In this document: piece by piece, positions 1 through 5,138 of the stretch
Position numbering within the stretch: position 1 is the stretch's first letter
How the letters are laid out: the number at the start of each line of letters is the position of its first letter
Origin: an uncultured Lachnospiraceae bacterium
Lineage (GTDB): Bacteria > Bacillota > Clostridia > Lachnospirales > Lachnospiraceae
Direction of reading: 5' to 3'
DNA: 15,232 bases
Assembly (NCBI GenBank): GCA_902797785.1
Contig: CADBUD010000351.1
Location: forward strand, 1-15,232
The notes under the pieces: generated by a model
Seen by the model: only the letters and a program-made list of their open reading frames with translations
What the model was told of the DNA's origin: nothing
The model's database searches: none
Made by a program: the position numbers and the translations under genes

Positions 1-63
1 AGGGCTCGAACCTATGACCCTCTGCTTGTAAGGCAGATGCTCTCCCAGCTGAGCTAAGATCCC
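1..63 (-). tRNA. tRNA-Val (anticodon UAC), 3' end cut by window edge
   Basis: Read on the minus strand, the sequence begins GGGATCT (5' acceptor strand), followed by TA, a D-arm starting GCTC, and an anticodon arm with stem TCTGC/GCAGA and loop CTTACAA. The anticodon is therefore TAC (complement of positions 28-30), which reads valine GUA codons. A five-base variable region GGGTC and the T-arm start ATAGG TTCGAGC CCT follow. The second half of the T stem should continue as AT and the 3' acceptor strand should be AGATCCC, but both lie beyond position 1. The identity rests on the anticodon and the standard cloverleaf. The gene points the same way as the flagellar operon but has its own promoter. 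Confidence 0.95.
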
Positions 64-91
64 ATAAGCTCTTTCGTCAACCGACTTTTAC

Positions 92-120
92 AGTATATAT
101 CATCTTCCAAGAAATGTCAA
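92..120 (-). promoter_or_regulatory. Sigma-A type promoter of the tRNA-Val gene
   Basis: On the minus strand there is a perfect -35 hexamer TTGACA (complement of 115-120), a 17-base spacer and a -10 hexamer TATACT (complement of 92-97). Transcription should start near position 85, leaving a leader of about 22 bases before the tRNA at 63. Such near-consensus promoters are typical of stable RNA genes. Confidence 0.9.
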
Positions 121-150
121 GCATTTTTTTTATTTTTTTACACATTTTTT
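121..150 (-). promoter_or_regulatory. A-rich tract upstream of the tRNA promoter, UP-element-like
   Basis: Directly upstream of the -35 box, the minus strand carries runs of A (AAAAAA, AAAAAAA and AAAAAAAA separated by one or a few bases). This lies at roughly -36 to -65 from the predicted start. The position and composition match an UP element bound by the RNA polymerase alpha subunits and would fit strong tRNA transcription. The tracts are seen; the function is inferred. Confidence 0.55.
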
Positions 151-181
151 GTTACTATTCACAGCCAATGTCATTTACTTT

Positions 182-218
182 AGCGGATTTTCGATAAAAA
201 TCGGAAATCTGCTTTTTT
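182..218 (+). terminator. Hairpin with T-run, terminator-like on the plus strand
   Basis: Positions 182-195 pair with 200-213 across a four-base A loop, giving a stem of about 14 pairs including two G-T wobbles. On the plus strand it is followed by TTTTTT (213-218). This has the shape of an intrinsic terminator, but the stem is AT-rich and no gene lies upstream of it on the plus strand. On the minus strand no U-run follows, so it does not obviously end the flagellar message. It could be part of the surrounding repeat. Confidence 0.4.
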
Positions 219-250
219 CTACCCCTAAGTTACTATTACCTCAGTATTTC

Positions 251-292
251 TGTGACTTTCGCTACGCTTCACTCACAAAAATTCCTTGCGTG
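251..292. repeat. Left copy of an intergenic repeat module shared with the fliQ upstream region
   Basis: The plus strand reads tgtgac (251-256), then ttt, and later cacaaaaattccttgcgtg (274-292). Near the other end of the window, 15185-15211 reads tgtgac, cttt, and cacaaaaatttgcgtg. The two differ by a small gap in the second block and by spacing. This copy is flanked by CTCAC...GTGAG (272-294), which could form a weak stem. Confidence 0.5.
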
Positions 293-357
293 AGAATAAA
301 GGTGAACCGTTACTTACTATTCACAGTCAATTTGATCTTCCTGCTGTGAAGCTCGTC

Positions 358-1152
358 TTAATTTCCCGTAATAATCTGGGCAATTTGATCATATGAAGCT
401 TGAGCCGGTATCGTATAATCTCCGATCTGAATCCTGTCATCATATCCATTTGCCTTTAAAAACTCATCAAACTCCGCCGCATCTGAAATGCTGCCGATTT
501 CAATTAGCCGCGATGCCACCTCACTAGAGCTCATCCCGGCTGAAATCGTAAGGACTCCGCCACCTTTCTTCTGCTCTTCAGCAGCGTCTTCCGCTGCTGT
601 CTGTGGTTGATCCGTTGTTTCCCCTGTCTGATTGGAAGAGGAAGTCTCTACGGAAGTAGGGGACGCCGTTGTTGCCGGAGCCGAAGATACGGCATTTTCT
701 CCTGATGAATCCGCAAGAGAAGTGTCATCTGGCGTGGTGTCCGCAGTTGACGAGTTTGATTCTGATGAATTAACCAATGCAGAATCTGTTTTTTTTGTAT
801 CATCGGATGTCTTAGTTCCTGCCTTTGAGCTGTCAACATTCGACGCGGTATCTGTATCTGGCTTTGCCAGATCGGATTTTTGGGTATCCTTCTGAGAATT
901 GGCCGACTGACCAGATGCTTTTTTTTCTTTCGTTTTTACGTCGGTATTCTTTTCCTTCGATGATGCAGTCAAACTGCTGCCCGTCGTATCTAATGTCGTA
1001 GAATCCTCCCAGACCATTCCCAGTTCCATTGCCCGTTCGATGATCTCAGAATCTGTCATTTGATCTGACTTTGTCATTAGAACGATAGCCAATATGATCG
1101 TGGCAAAAATCAGCCCAACCCCTAATCCACGAAGATAATATTTAAATTTCAT
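358..1152 (-). CDS. Membrane-anchored protein with C-terminal MltG/YceG-like LysM-type domain, no catalytic domain
   Basis: The product is 264 residues from ATG at 1152, chosen because GGGAGG sits five bases upstream. The longer frame to 1188 would overlap the preceding gene and lacks a ribosome site. Residues 11-27 form one membrane helix. A short charged segment (MTDSEIIERAMELGM, 32-46) follows, then a Ser/Thr/Asp-rich, low-complexity stretch (about 50-197). The C-terminal domain (about 199-262) contains LTISAGMSSSEVASRLIEIGSI and ends GDYTIPAQASYDQIAQIITG. That pattern matches the N-terminal LysM-like subdomain of MltG lytic transglycosylases (start cleft, F in the middle, G-Y/T near the end). 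The large catalytic domain with its Glu is absent, so it probably binds cell wall or a partner rather than cutting glycan. It is the last gene of the operon, 10 bases after the SwrB-like gene. A role at the wall around the flagellum is inference. Confidence 0.75.
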   Translation of the reverse strand: MKFKYYLRGLGVGLIFATIILAIVLMTKSDQMTDSEIIERAMELGMVWEDSTTLDTTGSSLTASSKEKNTDVKTKEKKASGQSANSQKDTQKSDLAKPDTDTASNVDSSKAGTKTSDDTKKTDSALVNSSESNSSTADTTPDDTSLADSSGENAVSSAPATTASPTSVETSSSNQTGETTDQPQTAAEDAAEEQKKGGGVLTISAGMSSSEVASRLIEIGSISDAAEFDEFLKANGYDDRIQIGDYTIPAQASYDQIAQIITGN

Positions 1153-1162
1153 AACATCCTCC

Positions 1163-2068
1163 CTAATGATCTTTTTTATAAAGATCAATAATCAAACGGA
1201 CTTCTCCAACTCCCATATGAAGGATCCTGGCAATTTCCACATCCTCAATACCTGTTTTATGAAGATTGATGATTTCTTCTTTGGAACGTTCCTTTGCATC
1301 TGCCTGACCCTCCATAGATTTTCCCGAAACACTCTCTCCATATCTCTGTTTTTTTCGTTTAGAATTCTTTCTGGATTTTTTCCCCGCCATTCTTCCCGCA
1401 TTCTCTTTCGTATTCAGAACGGAATTTTGACCATCATCCCGATCGGACTGTATCTTCGGGTCACCTGAATTATCTTTTTCTGTCGTTTTAGTATCTTCGC
1501 TCCTCTCAAAGAGCTCCTTCTTTGAAGTCTCCCCAGATGAATAATCCGAAAGATAGACTCCTTCCTCTGGTTTTTCTCCCGGGTATGGCTTGATATCATC
1601 ATGCTCAATAATCTCCGTATCGACGCTCTTGGCATCCAGCCGGGTCACGACCTGAACTAAAAGATTTTTAATATCCTCTTTTGTCCGGTTCATCTCTCCC
1701 GCCATTTCCTGAATTCCATCCTGTTTTTCCGTGAGCATCTTATATAAGAACATGACCTCTTGATGTCTTTTGTTGATCTCATTTAATACAGTATCGGAAT
1801 ATTCACTGATTGCCATCATTTTCTCGTTCGTAACTTCAGAAAAGGAATCCGCAATCATCTCTTTCGACTCTGCTAAGGATTCCTCCACTGATTTAGAAAT
1901 TTCTTCCTTTGCTTTTTCTACTTCTTTTTCTGTCATTCTTTTCAAGTCATATTCATTATACTTTGCAATTTCCTGCAATTCTTTATCCGATAGCTTCTCA
2001 ACAAGAATAAAACTACCAATCACAAGAACCAGTCCTACAACCACGAGACATATTTCCAGACTTGCCAT
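1163..2068 (-). CDS. SwrB-like / DUF6115-type membrane-anchored coiled-coil protein
   Basis: The product is 301 residues, starting at ATG 2068 with AGGAG six bases upstream. Residues 5-24 form a membrane helix. About 27-145 is highly charged and rich in Glu/Lys with heptad character, consistent with a coiled coil. About 150-262 is polar and probably disordered, with a basic patch (KKSRKNSKRKKQR, 230-242). The end (263-298, with EEIINLHKTGIEDVEIARIL and GVGEVRLIIDL) looks like a small helix-turn-helix fold. This anchor, coil and C-terminal helical layout, and the place just after sigD, resemble B. subtilis SwrB, which is 167 residues and promotes activation of the flagellar export apparatus. 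I recall the C-terminal motif from clostridial proteins labelled DUF6115; this was not checked. Its coding sequence ends 10 bases before the MltG-like gene. The functional equivalence to SwrB is inferred from position and architecture. Confidence 0.75.
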   Translation of the reverse strand: MASLEICLVVVGLVLVIGSFILVEKLSDKELQEIAKYNEYDLKRMTEKEVEKAKEEISKSVEESLAESKEMIADSFSEVTNEKMMAISEYSDTVLNEINKRHQEVMFLYKMLTEKQDGIQEMAGEMNRTKEDIKNLLVQVVTRLDAKSVDTEIIEHDDIKPYPGEKPEEGVYLSDYSSGETSKKELFERSEDTKTTEKDNSGDPKIQSDRDDGQNSVLNTKENAGRMAGKKSRKNSKRKKQRYGESVSGKSMEGQADAKERSKEEIINLHKTGIEDVEIARILHMGVGEVRLIIDLYKKDH

Positions 2069-2089
2069 GGCATTCTCCTTTTTCGCATC

Positions 2090-2407
2090 CTAAATTTTCA
2101 CATCAAATCCTAAAGAATCCTCTAAAGCCTTTGACGCCCCCTCTGGAGACTGCTTTTTCTTTTTTTTGACCCTGCCAAAGCCGGAATACGTATTTGATCC
2201 CTTTTCCCTGGCATCAAATTTCTGATTTTGCTGCTCAGCATTTTCTTTCTGGACAACAGTATGAGCTATCTGCTCAGTTCTTTTTTCCATATGAAGCTGG
2301 TTATTGCCATAATCAACATCCTGTTTTGTCTCCTCATTCTGACGTATCGCAGAGACATCCTGGCTTCTTGAAACCAGCGCACTCATTTCTACTGGACGGA
2401 TTGCCAT
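2090..2407 (-). CDS. Small soluble protein of unknown function, between sigD and the SwrB-like gene
   Basis: This is a hypothetical protein of 105 residues from ATG 2407, which has AAGGGAG nine bases upstream. A TTG three codons further up would touch that ribosome site and is rejected. There is no signal peptide or membrane helix. The N-terminus (MAIRPVEMSALVSRSQDVSAIRQNEE) is mixed hydrophobic/polar, the middle is Gln/Glu-rich and probably helical, and a basic run (KKKKK, near residue 85) precedes a short hydrophobic C-terminus (GFDVKI). The gap to sigD is 29 bases and to the next gene 21 bases, so it should be co-transcribed with both. I cannot assign a family or function. Its fixed place in a flagellar operon suggests a motility role, perhaps as a chaperone or regulator, but nothing in the sequence proves it. 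Confidence 0.75.
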   Translation of the reverse strand: MAIRPVEMSALVSRSQDVSAIRQNEETKQDVDYGNNQLHMEKRTEQIAHTVVQKENAEQQNQKFDAREKGSNTYSGFGRVKKKKKQSPEGASKALEDSLGFDVKI

Positions 2408-2436
2408 AAGACTCAACTCCCTTTTACCGCTCTGCT

Positions 2437-3222
2437 TTAATCCTGCTTGATCAAAATATCCATGTATCCTCCCATGCGCTTGCGCATCTTTTCAATTGCT
2501 TTCGTATGCAGCTGGGAGACCCTGGATTCTGAAACAGACAAAATCCCCGCAATTTCTTTCAATGTCAGATCTTCATAATAATACAGGAGCACCACCTTCC
2601 GCTCCTTTTCTGTCAGTGTTTCTAATGTTTCCTCCAACACTTCCTTTAACTCTTGTTTTTCAATCACTTTTTCCGGCTGTTCAAAATGGGAATTTCTTCT
2701 CGCTTCCATCACCGGCTCGCTTCCCTGATCCAGATACTCATTCAGGGAAATGATATTTGTGATCTTCATCTGAGACTGCCAGTTATTCAGCTCTTCTAAA
2801 GAAATCCCCAGCCGTTCCGCCACCTGACTGTCAGAAGCAACGCGCCCTGTTTCCTGCTCGATTTCGCGTGAAACAGTATCCATCCTCCTCTGCTTTTGGC
2901 GAAGTGTCCTTGGAATCCAATCCATTTTCCGAATCTGATCCAAGATTGAACCACGAATTCGAAGACTGGCGTAGGTCTCAAATTTTACTGTCTTTTTCAG
3001 GTCGAACCGATCGATTGCATCAATCAGTCCAAACACACCATACCCCACCAGATCTTCGTATTCTACATTATTTCCCAGATACATGCAAAGACGCCCTGCT
3101 ACGAGTTTTACCAATGGCGCATACTCCACAATTAATTTTTCCCGTAATTCAGGGGATGACGTCTTCTGGTAATCTTCCCATAATTTTAATTTTTCTTCTT
3201 CACTCATAAACGCCTCAATCAT
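2437..3222 (-). CDS. sigD: RNA polymerase sigma factor for flagellar genes, SigD/FliA/WhiG family
   Basis: The product is 261 residues, the usual length for this family. Region 2 covers about 25-110, with AGRL, NNVEYEDLVGYGVFGLIDAIDRFD and the region 2.4 motif DQIRKMDWIPRTLRQK (95-110) that reads the -10 element of motility promoters. Region 3 lies at about 110-160. Region 4 (about 197-248) ends with the helix-turn-helix LTLKEIAGILSVSESRVSQLHTKAIEKMR. In this family the factor drives late flagellar and chemotaxis genes and is held by the anti-sigma factor FlgM, which is not in this window. The start is uncertain: ATG 3222 has AGGA ten bases upstream, while ATG 3207 (residue 6) has GAGG five bases upstream. 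It sits in the same order as in B. subtilis, after cheD, but separated from it by a small membrane gene. Confidence 0.95.
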   Translation of the reverse strand: MIEAFMSEEEKLKLWEDYQKTSSPELREKLIVEYAPLVKLVAGRLCMYLGNNVEYEDLVGYGVFGLIDAIDRFDLKKTVKFETYASLRIRGSILDQIRKMDWIPRTLRQKQRRMDTVSREIEQETGRVASDSQVAERLGISLEELNNWQSQMKITNIISLNEYLDQGSEPVMEARRNSHFEQPEKVIEKQELKEVLEETLETLTEKERKVVLLYYYEDLTLKEIAGILSVSESRVSQLHTKAIEKMRKRMGGYMDILIKQD

Positions 3223-3245
3223 CCTTAGGTTTTCCTACGGGTTCT

Positions 3246-3521
3246 TTATTCTTCCTGATTTTCCTCCGTAAAAATCTCTTCTTTCTGCTCCTGTCCTTCT
3301 AATGGCTGTTCTTTTGTCTCCTCCGGATCTCCCGGCGACTCCACCATGAACTCCTTGTCTAAAATCCCTTTAAAAACAGAGCCAATCATAAAAAAAACGA
3401 TCAAGACCAGTAACAAAATCTTTAATGTCTCCACGGTTTCATACTGACAGCGCACTGCCACGATCAATACGACCAGCCCCGCAGTCAACGTTGTCAATGC
3501 GGGTATTTTATTTGTTCTCAT
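3246..3521 (-). CDS. Small two-helix membrane protein with acidic tail, unknown function
   Basis: The product is 91 residues from ATG 3521, with AGGAG seven bases upstream. Two hydrophobic helices are visible (about 8-23 and 32-50), followed by a strongly acidic tail (about 57-91, mostly Glu, Gln and Pro). The single Cys (25) lies between the helices and there is no lipobox. It lies 18 bases after cheD and 23 bases before sigD, so it is co-transcribed with both. The B. subtilis operon has no gene here. I do not recognise the family. A role at the membrane in motility or in control of SigD is a guess from position only. Confidence 0.75.
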   Translation of the reverse strand: MRTNKIPALTTLTAGLVVLIVAVRCQYETVETLKILLLVLIVFFMIGSVFKGILDKEFMVESPGDPEETKEQPLEGQEQKEEIFTEENQEE

Positions 3522-3539
3522 AATGTTCTCCTATGGAAA

Positions 3540-4025
3540 TCAGATGATTTTTACCCCGTGCCCAACAGAACGTATATGATAATCTCCATTTTCACAATAT
3601 AATTCTACAGTACGTCCATAATTTAATCCTGTATCTTCAGCAATCAAGCGAATCCCCAATGTCCGAAGTTTTTTCTTTGCCGCCTCAGCATTCCGGTCTC
3701 CTATTCCACCAAGATTGGAATTGTCATTGAACGCAAACATCTTTGCGCCCCCCGCCAGCTTCGCTTTCAATCTGCTTTTGGAAGCTCCGGCATCTACCAT
3801 CTTGGAAATCAAAATATCAAGACCGGTATCCACGAATTTTGCCTTATTGGAATTTTGATGAATCTGCGTACTGTCCGGAAGCATTGCATGAAGCAGACCT
3901 CCAACTTTTGAAACAGGATCATATAACGCCACTCCGACACAAGAACCAAGTCCAAGAGTAATCAGGCTGTCTGAACCTTTGGCGATCTGTAAGTCTGCCA
4001 TTCCCACTTTAATTACATTACCCAC
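3540..4025 (-). CDS. cheD: Chemoreceptor glutamine deamidase CheD
   Basis: The product is 161 residues, normal for CheD, which deamidates glutamines on chemoreceptors and binds CheC. The start is GTG 4025: AAGGAG lies eight bases upstream and overlaps the cheC stop codon, suggesting coupled translation. The catalytic triad of Thermotoga maritima CheD (Thr21, Cys27, His44) is matched by Thr23, Cys29 (in GLGSCVGV) and His46 (in GGLLHAMLP), with the same spacing. The conserved GGAKMF (92-97) and GDRNAEAAKKKL are also present. The gap to cheC is 12 bases. Together with CheC it should form the CheC-CheD adaptation pair known from B. subtilis. No feature looks degraded. Confidence 0.97.
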   Translation of the reverse strand: MGNVIKVGMADLQIAKGSDSLITLGLGSCVGVALYDPVSKVGGLLHAMLPDSTQIHQNSNKAKFVDTGLDILISKMVDAGASKSRLKAKLAGGAKMFAFNDNSNLGGIGDRNAEAAKKKLRTLGIRLIAEDTGLNYGRTVELYCENGDYHIRSVGHGVKII

Positions 4026-4037
4026 CGTTCTTACTCC

Positions 4038-4658
4038 TTATACATTTATTCCAAGTGATGCCAGTATCTTGTCATATGAATCCAATTCAGGAAGCAAAAT
4101 AAAGTATCCCTCAATCATTACTTCGTCACCAAATTCAGATTCGATCAATAGTGCCTTATCTCCATATTTTCCAAACTCGATTGCCGGTACGCTCATGATG
4201 GCGCCCGCCATATCAATGCTGATGTACGGAACAGATGCTGCAATTCTCATTCCTGTCAGCTCAGAAAGCGCGTTCAGATAGGAACCGGTAATGATATTTC
4301 CCAGCTCCTTTAATGCTGAAACATCCATCTCATCAAACGGCTCATCATAATCATCTGCCCGTCCCAGCAGACGGTTTACCAGATAATGCGCAGAACTGAG
4401 CCGGAGCACGAACATCATATTTCCAGCGATATCGCTCTCCACCAGAAGAAAGATGCCGACAATCGGTTCATCCTCTGCTGAAATGACAGAGGGAAGCTCT
4501 TTAAAGGTCAAAAGCTTTACATTAGGAACCCTCATGTCGATTCTCATATCCAACATCTGGGATAACGCCGTCGTTGCATGACCCGCCCCGATGTTTCCAA
4601 GCTCTTTTAACACATCGGCATATAAATCATTCATTTGATCTAAGTTCAATTTTGACAT
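4038..4658 (-). CDS. cheC: CheY-P phosphatase CheC
   Basis: The product is 206 residues from ATG 4658, preceded by GGGGTGG. Two copies of the CheC/FliY/CheX active-site signature (E-x2-N-x22-P) are intact: Glu19, Asn22 and Pro45 in ELGNIGAGHATTALS, and Glu118, Asn121 and Pro144 in ELGNIITGSYLNALS. Two intact sites are typical of CheC rather than CheX, which works as a dimer. It removes phosphate from CheY-P and is stimulated by CheD, encoded next. CheY itself is not in the window, so the substrate must be encoded elsewhere. It lies 11 bases after cheW. Confidence 0.97.
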   Translation of the reverse strand: MSKLNLDQMNDLYADVLKELGNIGAGHATTALSQMLDMRIDMRVPNVKLLTFKELPSVISAEDEPIVGIFLLVESDIAGNMMFVLRLSSAHYLVNRLLGRADDYDEPFDEMDVSALKELGNIITGSYLNALSELTGMRIAASVPYISIDMAGAIMSVPAIEFGKYGDKALLIESEFGDEVMIEGYFILLPELDSYDKILASLGINV

Positions 4659-4669
4659 TGGACCACCCC

Positions 4670-5125
4670 TTACGCATTATCCACAATAATGCTATTCAAA
4701 TCAAACAACGAAATCAGTTCGCCATTGTGTTTTCCAATTCCATTGATAAAGCTGCTCTTTTCTTCTCTGCTGTCTTTTACCACGCGCTCAATCTCACTCT
4801 GCTCTAAGGTAACAACTTCTTTCACCTCATCCACAATAATTCCCAAAGCCTCCTGTGGCTCGATTTTTACGATAATGATTCGTGTGACATTCGTAAATTC
4901 ATCATCTTCTAAGCCCATTTTTAAGCGAATGCTCATGACCGGCACAACCTCTCCACGGAGATTGATCACTCCTTTAAAATAATGCTGCGCCTTCGGTATT
5001 CTTGTGATTTTCTGCATACGCACGATATTATCAATGTAATTAATATCGATTCCGAACTGTTCCGCACCAATTTTTACCACGATAAACTGCCTTGTTCCAC
5101 TTTCTACGATTTGATTTGCTGCCAT
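4670..5125 (-). CDS. cheW: Chemotaxis coupling protein CheW
   Basis: The product is 151 residues made of a single CheW domain that links chemoreceptors to the CheA kinase. It starts at ATG 5125 with GGGGGTGAAG just upstream. The domain shows FIVVKIGAEQFGIDINYIDNIVR near the start, the conserved core INLRGEVVPV (54-63, NLRG at 55-58) and GIIVDEVKEVV. There is no receiver domain, which separates it from CheV. The gap to cheA is 13 bases and to cheC is 11 bases, which places it firmly in the chemotaxis block. Confidence 0.97.
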   Translation of the reverse strand: MAANQIVESGTRQFIVVKIGAEQFGIDINYIDNIVRMQKITRIPKAQHYFKGVINLRGEVVPVMSIRLKMGLEDDEFTNVTRIIIVKIEPQEALGIIVDEVKEVVTLEQSEIERVVKDSREEKSSFINGIGKHNGELISLFDLNSIIVDNA

Positions 5126-5138
5126 GTCTTCACCCCCG

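Larger units (their letters stand above)
152..331. repeat. Pair of 18-base direct repeats (ttactattcacagYcaat) bracketing an intergenic segment
   Basis: Positions 152-169 and 314-331 share ttactattcacag, then c or t, then caat, which is 17 of 18 bases identical with a period of 162 bases. A shorter related piece, gttactatt, sits at 229-237. The bracketed segment has no gene but holds a T-tailed hairpin (182-218) and a module resembling one near fliQ (251-292). It could be a small degenerate mobile or repetitive element between the operon end and the tRNA gene. The repeat is seen; its origin is inferred. Confidence 0.6.

Noticed and set aside
149..349. Plus-strand reading frame of 66 codons in the intergenic region
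   Set aside because: It begins with TTG, has no ribosome binding site, and runs through direct repeats and a terminator-like hairpin.
620..1000. Ser/Thr-rich stretch in the last gene as a sign of frameshift or pseudogene
   Set aside because: The frame stays open from a good start to a conserved C-terminal domain, which fits a genuine extended stalk.
1153..1188. Longer form of the MltG-like protein, starting at 1188
   Set aside because: It would overlap the SwrB-like gene and lacks a ribosome site, while ATG 1152 has GGGAGG at the right distance.
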